64,000 nt of DNA from Lingula anatina (lineage: Eukaryota; Brachiopoda; Lingulata; Lingulida; Lingulidae). Below, piece after piece: positions 1-11,442 of the stretch. Under the pieces are notes generated by a model. That model was not told the DNA's origin. It saw nothing but the letters and a program-made list of their open reading frames with translations, and did no database searches. Both the position numbers and the translations under genes were made by a program. Each line of letters opens with the position of its first letter. Position 1 is the stretch's first letter. Where the stretch lies: contig NW_019774025.1 in the NCBI RefSeq assembly GCF_001039355.2, positions 261,626 through 325,625 of the forward strand, read 5' to 3'.

Positions 1-147
1 CAGTTTTCGTACTCGGGCACAGCATACAACAGCGCATGAAAATTTAACATTTTGCAACAACAATTTGCAATGAATGTGAAAAATTAAAGATATTTGACAT
101 TCACAAATGAACGAAAAATAACCTAAATGCTTTGACTCAGATATTTC

Positions 148-2097
148 TTACGTTAGTTGCTCTTTGAAAGACTCAGAGCTTTGTGTCAGTTCTTCCTTTG
201 CTTGGCCATCATCAAATTCTTCTATCTTCACTGATTCTCTGCTAATAGGCATCAGTGCAGGCTTGGAGGTAGTCATATTAGCAGCATTCACGGTAGAAAT
301 CACAGAAGATGGGCGAGAAACGTCATTTGGAATTTCTGTCTGAAACTGAAAGGAACGATCGAACCTCCTAAATGTCAGAGATTGCTGTTGACATTAAAAA
401 CGTTACCATGGTGATGTGGCGTAACAATTGATATTTGATTGTGGCGTTACATTGTAAAACCTTGAGTATTGTGACGTTGCAAGTAACCTTGAACTTTGTG
501 GAGTAAGTATGATTATATTTGTATGTTGTGGCGTCATAAAAAACATTGACTTACAAATATTGACAACATTGACTTAACATCACAAAAATATTTCAGACCT
601 ACGGTTTAACTAATATAGTAAAAAATACTGTTGAGGCGAGCGTAAGCTGGCGTAAATCTGGTGGGGTCGATCAATCTTTACATTGGTTTCTTTTTTTTTC
701 TTCTTTTTTACTGTAGCACGGACCTGATAATTCAACTTGCAAATTGACTGGCGTCATTGACCATTTAAATCATGGCTGGGTTTGGATATAATATTATGAC
801 GACCACGTTAATGTCTATTTCACAACGTAAACATCCTCTAATTTCATGAACAAAAACTTAACTATAAATTGACGAAAGCGCTTTCAACTTATACAAAAAA
901 ACTTATAAATTATTCACATTCAGACATTTACTTTACAGTAGGTCTTAACAGATAACTGTGTCTGCACCAGGTCTGCTAAGATTGACTGGCGCTTGCTTTG
1001 AATTATAATCTGAATTATTAATATGGCACCCAGGAGCTTTGGATGACCCAAAATAATTGTAAGTGGTCGTATCTAATTAATAGTGTATTTCAAGTTTCTA
1101 AACAGGGGTCATTTTTACAATGTGTAAGCGCCCCTATTCTACGTCATAGGAAGGAAGCAAACAAGAAAGCCACTGGATGCTTATTATTCTATTTAGTCTA
1201 CGAAACAAAGAACACTCGTTCTGTATCGTATTAAAAGAACCGAATATACTCCAATCTGTCGTGTCCACTATACACACCTTCTTGCTAATGGCCATTTCTA
1301 CTGAATAGAGGTTAAGTATGCGCCAAACTAATGTGTTTACTCTAACACAATGCACTTCAGGCTGTGCAATGAGGTTGCTATTGTAAAAGCGTCAAAATGT
1401 TTTTACAAGAATTCAGACCATACTGGCTGCTGCAGTGGAAATTTCTTCATGTTCGTTTTGCTGATATATTTTACCAAATGCTTCGTGCGTGTCTCTCGTG
1501 TCAAAGATTTTGTTGTTACTAATCAGTTATTTGAAAAAGAATAAATCCTTCGAAATCTTGATACTTTAGATGTTTAAATGTTTTTTTTTTACATCATAAA
1601 AAACATCAAACGTCGTACTATAGTCTTGGTATTTAGCTTACATTATTATAGTGCAGTATTTCTTTTCAAATATGTCTATTTACAAAAAAATTCATCTGTC
1701 AATCCTGTCCACCTACGACACAGGATATATATCAAATGACACCTATGTCTAAATATGTTACTTAACGTTATTTGAGACATTGTATCGAATCATCAGAGCT
1801 ACATCTAATGGCTATGACGAAAATTAATACATGTACCTATACTAATCTTACCACATTGCGATTTGTTTCTCCATGGTCGTCTGGCGATTTGGTGTCATCA
1901 GACGGCTGATCAGAATAGGAAGAAACCATAATATTATCATTTCCGTCACTCAATGGGTATTTTTGCTCGTGGTTGTCTTGATGCTTCTGGCCATCCTGCT
2001 CTCCCTGGTGGGATTCAAAATTATTTTTCGTACAGAATCTGGAAGCACTTCCCTCCGGATCCCATCTGTCATTAAGTAAGTCCACTTCTTCCGACAT
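148..2097 (-). CDS. Unrecognised acidic, disordered protein, N-terminal exons (partial)
   Basis: Two minus-strand exons can be read. The first, 2097 down to 1852, is 82 codons starting at ATG 2097 (MSEEVDLLNDRWDPEG...). It ends in a good donor (GTAAGA). The second, 339 down to 152, follows a CAG acceptor in the same phase and begins TEIPNDVSRPSSV. It either stops at the TAA at 148-150 or, as the strong GTAAGA donor at the same place suggests, splices onward past the left edge. An earlier in-frame ATG at 2145 would add 16 residues. The peptide is rich in D, E, S, Q, N and K, with no domain or hydrophobic segment, as in a disordered N-terminal tail. Family not recognised. The 1.5-kb intron shows nothing else. 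The antisense frame over exon 1 looks hydrophobic but lacks splice logic. Confidence 0.4.
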
Positions 2098-2145
2098 TTT
2101 TACGATCCCAGTCAGACTTAAAACGGAAGACTTAAAAGAATTCAC

Positions 2146-3469
2146 CTTATCGGCCGGATAGCATACTCAGTTCACCATTAAACCTATAAGTTCGATTGAT
2201 TGGTAGCAGGTTCTATTCAAATGATGGCACCGCAACTTCGCGTTTGTTTAAAATGAAAGGCATTAGACTTTTCACTCGCCTCCCGTTCTCTTCATCTGAC
2301 ATAACGAGACAGCATTAATCAGTGTTACGTAGGTTGAGCATATACTTCAGCAAACACTGATGACAATATTCCTCATTAACAACATGCGGACCTGTTCTCG
2401 TTTATTTTGATAAGAGCAATTAATGTAAACAGAATCGCACGCATGAATTGATACAAATGGTGAATTCCGCCTTACCACCTTAGCTACCACAAATACTGAC
2501 ATAAGGGACCAAAACAGTCTTTAGTCAATAATACTGTATCACTGCCTCCGATGAAAAACTATAAATGTTCTTCATAAAAAGAATACAGACAGAATAATAT
2601 TCCTAAATTAAGCAAAATTGGTTTCAATTAACTTTGATTACTTACTTTACATTATAGTCGTTTAAGCGCTACAAGGTCACAAAGCAAAAAAGCTCGAAAC
2701 CTAGTTTTTATCGATTTTTGCTAATTGCTATCACGAAACCTGTCCAAAATCCAGGTAGATTTTTTCATTTAGAGAGACCTTCAACCCCTATCTATAGCTC
2801 TCCAGAAAATGAACAGTGCATACCCTTTTCAAGTCGTTTTGCAGCTAGCCTGAACAAATATCATGTTTCCACGATATTTACAGGTAATGAACTCATTTAT
2901 ATTGACTTGTGGGTAAATAAAATATAAAAAAGGAATAAGGCTTAAATTGATTTAATACAGTGGTTTATAGCCGAGCATTTGTTACATTATTTTCCGGATT
3001 GCCATAAAGTCAAAGGCATTTCTAAAATAGTGCATTGATTATTCTTCAGTATGAACTAATGCTTTACACTTCAGATGTTGATGAAAAATGGACGCAGTCG
3101 TATGCCCTTTACACACACATCTAGCGAATAAGAAAAATATCAATTGTCAAAGCGACTCGCCTGCTTTTAAGTAATTAGTACAGTTCGCAACAGTCTGTGA
3201 CCATTGTTTCAAAATAATATTACAGCATAATTCATGTTCATGTTCGAATAATAAAACTGTTCAATTTAAATAGTTGCGCAATTATTGTGCGAATATACCT
3301 GATATATACACTGTGCAAACATTCTTTTATCTTGAACACTTATTATTTCAAAACTTAAATATGTGCAGTCATTTTCCCGTCGATTGTCTCCCTTTTTGCA
3401 GCAACCAAAAACGGTGTCTCTTTTGGTTTCCATTTGGTGATTCATCAGTTAGTGCACTATTAAGTTGAA
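2146..3469. other. Intergenic, nothing recognised
   Basis: AT-rich spacer between the left-edge gene and the first EEP nuclease gene. No exon, repeat or RNA was recognised. It would contain the promoter of the left-edge gene and the 3' UTR of the EEP gene. Confidence 0.4.
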
Positions 3470-6059
3470 CTATTTCAATAACAACTCTGCTTTTACAGGA
3501 AGATGATCTGACGGGAACAGCGGGCTAGGCAGTGAGTAGTGTCTTGACAGGGCGTCCTCTGGTGGCATGTCCAGGACTGCAGTGACGTCAATGCGATCAC
3601 TGTGAAACCAGATGTAGTCGAAGCAAACTTTCAGAACCTCGTCAAAGTATGCGCCGTCATGATTGGTGATTGGGGGCTCCTTACCCTGAATTGTGAACAT
3701 TATATGAGAACAACTTTAAAATAAAAACAATAAATAATAATAATAATTGCAATGGTTCACGTTTTCATATCATACACATTGTTTTTAAGATACGCAAAAT
3801 GTTGCGTGTAGTCACACTTTAGAAAAGCTCAATTTTTAAAGAAATTTCTAGACAAATTACTTGCACATGATGCCTCGCAATTTTGAAAGAAAAAAGAATT
3901 GGAATATATATCCCCTTGATTTATTCTCTGAATAATTTTAGCGTCTGTCGTAACGCACCAGAACAAATGCATAAGCACTCTTTAGGGGAACTTCATGGCC
4001 CAGGGCATTTTCTATTAGGTCCATTAAATACATATCTTGAACCTGAATTACAGAGAAAATCATTATCATTAGCATAGATTTTACTTCTGTCTTATCATTT
4101 GTCTCTAGGCTTCTAGTACAACATAGCAAAAGGTCTATTACATGTAGACATACATTATCTCCAAAGTTATTATACTTGATATTGAGCTATATATAGGCCC
4201 CTATTATAGACGATAGACGCTTAAGGAAAAGAAATGAAAACAAAGAGAAAAAGGTTTTTCTCTGCATTTCGCTCCGAAATTACGTCTTCTATTCCCTTCT
4301 TCATTGTGGAACACTAAATCATTCATGGCAATAAAATAAATCTAGAGAACGGCAGTTTTATTGTCGATAATGCCCGTATGTCAAACTCACTTGCCCACCA
4401 TTTGTCGCGGAGATTTTTTCGCTATGCTTTTGCAGTTGTTCTCTCCATGTCTTGTCAATTTCCCCCCCGCTGAGCAAATGGTAAACTGCGGAATCAGGAG
4501 TGCTGTTGAAGTCCCCAGTTAAAATTTGAGATTTCTCTGGCCCTCCAGCAAACGATGAAAGAGTTTTGACGGCGCAAGCTACCTGAAAAAGGGATCGGTA
4601 TTTTTTAATATAAATTCATTCAGAAAGACAACGAATGTAGGATAAATGAAAAGTGTATTAGAACAGGAGTCTGACTCTTCATAAAAGAAATAACTGGAAA
4701 AATTCTACATTGGACAGACGTCACGCTGATTACTTTCAGGGTGGAAACAATTTCCAACTGTTCCCAAAGTTTTGGGAGAAAACTTCAAGAACGATTTCAC
4801 GTAACTTCTAACAAACGAAAAACAATACATATATCAATGACATAGAACTACCTGTAATAAAACAATGTCAAGTTGGGTCGTAGACCACAAAGCATGGACG
4901 TTGCCAATGGCGACTTCTTTCTTGTTGTCAAGCAGCTTCAATTTGGTTAGCAAAATGGCATTCGGTTTGCAAATGTGTCTTCTGATATGATCCCTGAGCT
5001 CCTTGTCCATTTCTACTTTCTAAATAGTAATACCTCCATTAAATTAAATCTGTTCATCTAAATATATAGAAAAATCTTAATACGACTATTAGAATAGAAA
5101 GACAGACAAAAATCAAAGCAACAAGATTAAAATCCACGGAAAGAGGCCATAAACAATGTAATAGGCAATGTAACCATCTTAATGAAACCATTAAGATTCC
5201 GACACTATATCAAAACTTAAATTCTTGGACCATGCAATTCACGGACACAAAACACCTTCCACTGCTCATACAAAGGATGGTGGAGCGCTAAGGCGCAACG
5301 AGAAATGGTACTTTGATGGCGTCAAGTTAGCACGTAGTTTCCAAATACAAACTCAGTTCCGTACGGTAGGATAACTAATGCTAACATTTGGCTAACATTT
5401 AAAATGGCTAACATTTGGACAAAGATGGGAGAAAGACATTGGTTAATAAAAGTAAACAAGTGCTGACCAGAAATACTAAAAGAATTTGAGTTTGAAAACC
5501 TATAGAAATTACAATAATCTCAAAGATCAAGCTGGTTTATAATACTGGTATCGTGTATATAAAAAATCTTACTAGGCGGTAACAGGAAAAGTTAGACATA
5601 GTAACGACCAGGGCGATGACGGCATACCTGCAATATGTCATCTGCTATTTCATGAAGTACACAACACCGGGAATCAACACATTCAAACTTTGAGGATTTA
5701 AAGAACGTGGCTTCCCCTAAATCGTCCTGGCGCTGTAGAAATACTCCTTCGTATCCATTCGTTTTCATGAAAGACTGAAGATGATTTGTGTAAATGCAGG
5801 CTTGTACTTCTTGCAGACAGACCACGTCCGCGTCCATTTCCTTCAGTTCTTTCAAAATTCGCGGTAGGCGATAGTCCATGTATCGTCTCTCTATTGGAAC
5901 GTATTTGTCGTAGCCTTTAATAGGCTCCATTGCTACGTCAGCTAGTATATTATAGGTAAGCAAAGTAAAAGAGTTCCTGACATTTGAGTCGGTCCTCTTC
6001 TTCCAATGGCGAGGAAAAAATTGAAAATCCTCTGCACTTTGAAATTGCATGCCTTGCAT
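3470..6059 (-). CDS. EEP-family nuclease/phosphodiesterase, CCR4/ANGEL/PDE12-like (paralogue 1)
   Basis: Five coding exons: 6059-5628, 5019-4852, 4582-4391, 4042-3959 and 3685-3470, every junction phase 0, giving 363 residues. The fold is the endonuclease/exonuclease/phosphatase domain of CCR4, nocturnin, ANGEL and PDE12, Mg-dependent enzymes that act on RNA 3' ends, cyclic phosphates or 2',5'-oligoadenylate. Visible active-site motifs are TYNILAD (N37), LQEVQ (E84), GNVH (H186), GDFNS (D224, N226), FDYIW (D315) and PSDH (D352, H353), so the catalytic set is complete. There is no N-terminal extension or obvious targeting peptide, and the protein is shorter than human PDE12. An acceptor lies just upstream of the start (exon edge 6064), so a non-coding 5' exon should exist upstream. 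A paralogue sits 9 kb away on the same strand. The exact subfamily and substrate are not decided. Confidence 0.85.
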
Positions 6060-6064
6060 GTTTC

Positions 6065-6833
6065 CTGTAGAAAGATGAAAAAATGTATCAAATAACATAT
6101 TATACAGGGCTTTCTAATGATTCAGTGCAATACTTGAATGTAGTTATCTTTTAAGCACTTTTAAAAAAGTACACTCCATGGGGTTGAAAATCCCCAAAAT
6201 GCTCATTTTTGCGATTCACAGCTTCTTATCTTGGACATAAGAACGTGATTATGTCCAAGGTCTTATAAAACTTTATAATTACATACAACTTAAAAATGAC
6301 TTAACCCCTTAAATACTTTTTCTGGAGCGTACCTGATGTTGATATTTAAATTGGAACCTATAGTAAAATGGTCCCAGTTATAATGACTGACCAGTCATTA
6401 AAAGCTTAAATCAACCTTTATAAATTTTATCATCTTCAACTGTCTGTTATCTCACCGCGACTATTCAAATAGGCCTAAGAACAAAGCATCTTTTAAGATA
6501 TGAACCAGTTAGTCTGCAGATTGCCAAGAGGTTGTTATTGTATTTTTTTAAGAAAAAAAAAAGAAAGTAAGTAAGAAAATAAAGAAAACCAAATCATGCT
6601 AGAAACATCTATGAGCACATTAACATCGCCTTCATCTCGCGTGCCAAATAAAGAAAAACGTTCTTAAAACTATCCCTTACTTTAGGGGCCTTCATATGTA
6701 TCTTTGAGAGAACTACATTTAACTCCAAGAGGACTCTCGCTAAATGCACTAATATTGAAGAGTAACACACCTCCTGGCGTGCAGTCGAATAAAGAGAAAC
6801 CGGTACGAACATTATATATTCTATTCTATTCTA
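6065..6833. other. Intergenic spacer up to the Tc1 element
   Basis: AT-rich sequence upstream of the first EEP coding exon. It may include an untranslated first exon and the promoter, but neither could be placed. The TA at 6832-6833 is the left target-site copy of the Tc1-like element that follows. Confidence 0.35.
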
Positions 6834-8171
6834 CACACACTGGACAATAGAAGTGTCACCCCCTAAATAAGAGTAATAAGAGTAGGCAGATCTTGGGTAG
6901 TTATAATGGCTGGTCTACTTATAATGTGACTAATGATTGTAAAACCGCTATACCATGGAATTGTATTTTTGGTCTTGTACATGTACAGCAAATGTTATTC
7001 CTGTCTTCCTCCAATATGGCAAGATACAGGCAATTATCTAACGGTTATAGGTGTCAAGTTATTAACCTGAAGAGGCGGAATATAAGCAATGTCAGAATAT
7101 CGATACAATTGAATTGTTCAGTCAGAACCGTGCAGAGGGCCTGGTCTCGGTATAAAAACATTGGATCAAAAGACAAAATGCCTCTGATGGGTCGTCCAAG
7201 AAAAACTACTGGCCGTGAAGACCGACGACTGATTTTGATGTCCAGGTTGTCAAAGTTCGACACTGCTTGTCAGTTGACAACACAGTGGAACAATTTCACA
7301 CATAAGAATGTGTCTGTGAAAATTGCTAGGCGTCGGTTACATGCTCAGAGAGTGTACAGCAAGGTAGCAAGACTGAAACCTCTTTTATCGTTACAAAACA
7401 GGCAACGTAGAGTGAACTAGGGTCAACAGGATCTGGAACTGGACAGTCCATGACAATTGGTCCTATATATTTTTTCTGATAATTGTCGCTTTGGTCTGAC
7501 CTCTGATGACAGACGGGTACGATGCTGGCGAACTGCTGGTAAAGCATTTGAACCACATGCACTGAATTTTCGAACCCATGGCGTGGGCGAATTGATAGTG
7601 GTTGATGGAAACATGAATCACTAGAAATATATCGCTGTTTTGGAGTCAGGCTTGCTACCATCTATTACTAACATGTTTGGTGACAGGAATTATCCATTTG
7701 TTCACCTGGGTGACAATGCTCCTTGTCACAGACCCAGAGCAGTTGATTGGTTTGAACAACAGGACATTCGCAGGGTGATGTGGCCTGCCCAGAGTCCGGA
7801 TGCAAACATAATAGAAAATGTGTGGAATGATATGTCAAAACTTTTGACAAATGCCCGTCTAACCAGCAGAGAAACTCTGTTATATTCGGTATTTCATGCT
7901 TGGGCCAGCATAAGTCCTGAACGCATCAGACAATTATATGAATCTTTGCCTCGTAGACTGGCACCCATTATTAGGTCACGTGGCTATGCCACTAAGTACT
8001 AATTTTGGACTTGAAACTGCATATTTTGGTAGAATGTATATTTGGTTCTCATTTTGTGATTTTTTGTGAAATTTGATGTTAATAAAATGATACCAGGAGC
8101 ATATCATTCCACAGTCGTTTATCTCCCCCATAGTATTGGGTAGGGGTGACACTTCTATTGTCCAGTGTGTG
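6834..8171 (+). mobile_element. Tc1/mariner-type DNA transposon, full length but dead
   Basis: The 1338-bp element is bounded by perfectly matching 29-bp terminal inverted repeats, 6834-6862 and 8143-8171, starting CACACACTGGACAAT and ending in CACCCC. Both ends abut a TA dinucleotide (6832-6833 and 8172-8173), the target duplication made by Tc1/mariner transposases. It contains a single transposase gene in one frame, broken by three stops. It lies between the two EEP nuclease paralogues in a cluster of other mobile elements. Perfect TIRs with a decayed gene could mean it was mobilised in trans. Confidence 0.93.
7016..8002 (+). pseudogene. Tc1-like transposase pseudogene
   Basis: Reading from ATG 7016 (MARYRQLSNGYRCQV) one frame stays in register to the stop at 8002. 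It shows an N-terminal paired-type helix-turn-helix region (SVRTVQRAWSRYK), a GRPRKT hook, then the DDE domain: FSDNCRF (first D, codon 7478), GDNAPCH (second D, codon 7712) and SPDANIIENVW (E). In-frame stops occur at 7418-7420 (TAG), 7451-7453 (TGA) and 7622-7624 (TAG). Compared with Tc1 relatives, about a dozen residues of the usual GGSVMVWG segment are missing after the first D. By my count 33 residues separate the second D and the E; Tc1 has 34. No frameshift is present, so decay is by point mutation and a small in-frame deletion. Confidence 0.88.
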
Positions 8172-8452
8172 TATCTCATTATGTAATATACGTCTTTGGC
8201 TGAACTGACAAGACAAAAGCACGCGTGCGTGGAATCGAGTTTATTGATAACCCTGACATTTTGTCTTCTCCGTTCTCTTTCACACACAGTACAGACAGTA
8301 CTGTCAGTACACAGAAGCGTAACCAGGCATACGCACGGATGCACTGGGCTAACCATGATATTTTTCTCTATAAATTTAGTGTATTTCTCACGGAATTCAA
8401 TCCCGAATCACCTTCAGTGTAGAACAGTTTCATTCGCTATGTTATTGTAATA

Positions 8453-8738
8453 GACTTGTGAAGATTCTTTTGTCTATAGCTATTTATATAAGTCTGATCT
8501 TACCATCCAATATTTCATCTGCTTACAGTCAGATTTCATCAGGGAATGAGGTTGTGACAGGTATGACAACCTGTCACCCCCTCTGGTGTGCTATTTGGTC
8601 AGTTCACCCCCCCCCCCCCCCCGGCCATACCTGTCACAACCTCATTCCCTGATGAAATCTGACTGCAAGCAGATGAAATATTGGATGGTAAGAACAGACT
8701 AATATGAATAGCTATAGACAAAAGAATCTTCACAAGTC
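8453..8738. repeat. Large inverted repeat (113-bp arms) around a poly-C loop
   Basis: Left arm 8453-8565 and right arm 8626-8738 are reverse complements over 113 bp with four mismatches by eye. They are separated by a 60-bp spacer ending in a run of about 16 C. A transcript would fold into a long hairpin. The arms begin GACTTGTGAAGATTC and end GTGACAGGTATG at the spacer. No coding role is evident, although both arms give short matching open frames. It could be a foldback element or a local inverted duplication; no target-site duplication was seen. The 280 bp before it (8174-8452) hold nothing recognised. Confidence 0.9.
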
Positions 8739-9237
8739 GAATCTCCTTCGATTGTAAGTTAAAGTCACCTGAATGTACAAATCCTCTGTATAAAATGTAT
8801 CCGCACCATTGTTCTGACACCCCTTCTCGTTTGCTTTCATAGAACTTAGGTAAACAATACTAGTAGCATGTACCTTCAGAAGTCCTCTCTTATGATCGTC
8901 CATCTATCTGGAACTTCCTTTATCTCTTAATTTGAGGGCTGAGTGCCGTTAAACTATTCTGAAGCCTTCGTCTTGAGTGTATCGATCGCACTCTCGCTGG
9001 CGATATATTTATCTCAGGTAAAAATCTACCAGTGCGTTATTTTCAAAGAGCAGATCCAGCAGACCTGGGGGCACTAGATAAAATCTGGACATTAATAAGG
9101 AGTCAGAGAAACAAGGATAGAGTCCTTGAAGGGCCTTGTGAAAACGAGAAAGTAGTTCGCTACTGACAACTGAATCGCACCGAACCACGATCGCTGTGCA
9201 ATGATTTTTCTTTTTTAAAGATTGTGACAAGTTTTTA

Positions 9238-9405
9238 CAGGGGCGGATTTAGGCCGTCTTTTGGTCTTCCGGATGACGGTCAGATTTTCAAGTTTACATT
9301 GGTGGGTACCTAATTTTTTTCTGTCGGAAGACGGTCAAAAATGGTGGATGGATCAACAATGATAATTTGGAAGACTATCAGAAAATATCTCTGAATCCGC
9401 CCCTG
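9238..9405. mobile_element. hAT-like MITE, copy 1
   Basis: A 168-bp non-coding element starts CAGGGGCGGATT and ends AATCCGCCCCTG, giving 12-bp terminal inverted repeats. It is flanked on both sides by TTTTA. A second, roughly 80 percent similar copy lies at 53399-53567 in the TLNRD1 intron. CAG...CTG ends are typical of hAT-derived MITEs. No autonomous partner is present in the window. Confidence 0.85.
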
Positions 9406-9469
9406 TTTTAGATGATTATATGTCCAGCTGACATGAAATTTCACATTTATGACCACACTTATGCACCTA

Positions 9470-9690
9470 TTACACCGGAGTACCCTCTATTGCTATCAAC
9501 GTCAGCGGCTTAAATGTTTGTCACGCCTACACGCCTACTGAAGCTGTTAGGGGATAAATAATTATCGTTTAGCGGCTTCAGTATGCTTGCCGGACGTCTA
9601 AGGCGCTTCAGCAGAAAGCAATTTAGCGAGAAACCCCTTGGAGATGGATCGACCCTGTTAGATCCATCAAGGCATGGGAACCGAGTCTAT
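9470..9690. repeat. Inverted-repeat family B, diverged copy
   Basis: Shares ordered blocks with the copies at 9806 and 42508: GTCAGC..GGCTTA, GTC.CGCCTAC, CTGT.A.GGG, CAATTTAGCG and GATGGATCGA. It is clearly older, with indels and degraded ends. It lies about 115 bp upstream of a better-preserved copy in the same orientation. Confidence 0.6.
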
Positions 9691-9805
9691 GTATCAGTAA
9701 GCCCCTAGTTAAATAAATTTCTGGGCAAGGCTTTTCCCAGCGATCCGTTCAGACGGCTGGACGGCTTAGGAATGTTTTAAAATATAATGTTTTATAAACA
9801 TATTG

Positions 9806-10005
9806 GACCCCATTCCCATAGATATTTAGATTGATCTATCCCCCCGGGGAGTCTCACCAGATTGGTGTCAGCTTAACAGGCTTACATGTCTGTCCCGCCT
9901 ACTAAAATCTGTAAAGGGGTAATTAACTATGATGCGCGCTCGACTGACAGCAATCTAGCGTGAACCCCCAGGGAGTTAGGTGGATCGATCTAAATCTTTG
10001 GAAAT
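9806..10005. repeat. Inverted-repeat family B, copy 2
   Basis: A roughly 200-bp non-coding element matching 42508-42734. Its ends are imperfect inverted repeats around a core AGATTTAGATCGATC-type motif (TAGATATTTAGATTGATC on the left, GATCGATCTAAATCTTT on the right). Internal conserved blocks include GGGGAGTCTCAC, CTGTCCCGCCTACTAAAA and AACCCCCAGGGAGTTAGGT. No coding frame. Probably a MITE, superfamily not decided. Confidence 0.75.
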
Positions 10006-10386
10006 GCAGTCTTGGGTTGTCGCGTTGGCCATGGACGTCGTAGGCTACAAAATTCTCCTAGAGTAATTTGACCTACCCTGTTTTGTGATGCGTCCCAGTC
10101 GAATAATGCTACTTTGTTGTGCAGGCTGTTATTCAATCACGACGTAACTACCACCCAAAGCTTACATAACACAATAAAATATTTACATTTTAAAATACAT
10201 AATCCAAGCCGATATATATGGGGTATTAAACCGCCATGAAAAAGCCAACTTAAACAAGTTTTTTTTGTCCCTAGTTTTTGTCTTGTCTTGAAATGAGAAA
10301 ATTAAGATTTGGAGGGGTTCCAGGTTATTAAGAACTGGTGGGGTTTCAAGGAACTGAAGGAAAGCAAACGGGAGGTGAACAAAGAC

Positions 10387-10472
10387 TGACCTGTAACCGT
10401 AGCTGGCTACCAATTTTTGAGTTGGACGCTGACCTGTAACCGTAGTTGGCTACCAATTTTTGAGTTGGACGG
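10387..10472. repeat. 43-bp tandem duplication
   Basis: Two head-to-tail 43-bp units (10387-10429, 10430-10472) beginning TGACCTGTAACCGTAG. They differ mainly at one base (AGCTGG versus AGTTGG), so the duplication is recent. No gene overlaps it. Confidence 0.9.
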
Positions 10473-10582
10473 TGAATCAAATGAACACAGCAGCCAGCTT
10501 GTTGTTTCTAGTAGTCTTTTCTCCTCATACACACGGGCCACAGTCAGGCACGCAGGCAGGAACGTCTTGACGATCTTCCGGG

Positions 10583-10618
10583 GTCTCTCTCTTTCTCGCT
10601 CTCTCTCTCTCTCTCTCA
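10583..10618. repeat. CT-rich microsatellite
   Basis: Imperfect (CT)n run with a few interruptions. The surrounding 10473-11442 holds nothing else recognised. Confidence 0.85.
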
Positions 10619-11442
10619 GTCTGAGAAGCCCAGTTATTATAGGGAATCGTAGGCTACTGATCCCTACGTGCTCCGAATCTACATGTAATAGTAAGCGTAT
10701 CTTATAGAAAACAAACTTGTCAACTATCATATGTGAGTTAGCAGTACATGGACCAGGGCTATTAATGTTCTCTTCACTCTTCGCTATGCTTGAATATATA
10801 ATTGCGTCCGACTTGAAAAGAAGATCAATAAAACTAAATACTGAGCTACATTATTTGTTATCGTTGCCCTAAACGTGGATAAATTCTTCGGGTAGGAAGT
10901 TTACATAACCTGGGACTGGCTTTAAGTACATTAAATTATCTCATGTGTGGTGCTTGCTTTTGGTGAAAGAGATCAAATGACAATGATGAGGCCAAAGTAT
11001 TTCTACAATTTTAGAATCGTCACAGGGTCTCTCTTTTATGTCAGTTCAAAAGGGGTGGACATTCATTATTTAAATTTATTACTTTGAAGAGACTTTTGTC
11101 TCTAATATTTGCTTCTCTTCCATGATTGAGATTTAAATTAAATAAAAGGAATTATAATTTGCTTTTAGCATTTTTAATCCTTTAGTCAAGGTCCACATTT
11201 TATTTCTCCCTATTCCTGACAGCCATTGAGAAAAGCTCTTTCCACTTACTCTTATGTTCTTCATCAAGAAGTCTTTTTCATCCACTGAAATTTTAGTAAT
11301 TTGGAAAAAGTGTAGCAACACTAAAATTTTTGGCACTACCTGTGAAAATGATCAGCATAGTCAAAGGACATTTATGCCAAGTTTGGTTCTTTTTCCACAT
11401 TCTGTGCAAGTTTGACATTATATAGCAACAGTCATGGAGGCT

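Noticed and set aside
1873-2079. Hydrophobic plus-strand frame resembling a membrane segment
   Set aside because: It is antisense to a minus-strand exon with proper donor and ATG; no splice sites or homology of its own.
7326-7661. Minus-strand frames of 63-111 codons inside the Tc1 element
   Set aside because: Antisense to the transposase coding frame, whose DDE motifs are clear on the plus strand.
8458-8820. Two similar short peptides encoded on opposite strands
   Set aside because: They are the two arms of the inverted repeat read in mirror; no gene is indicated.
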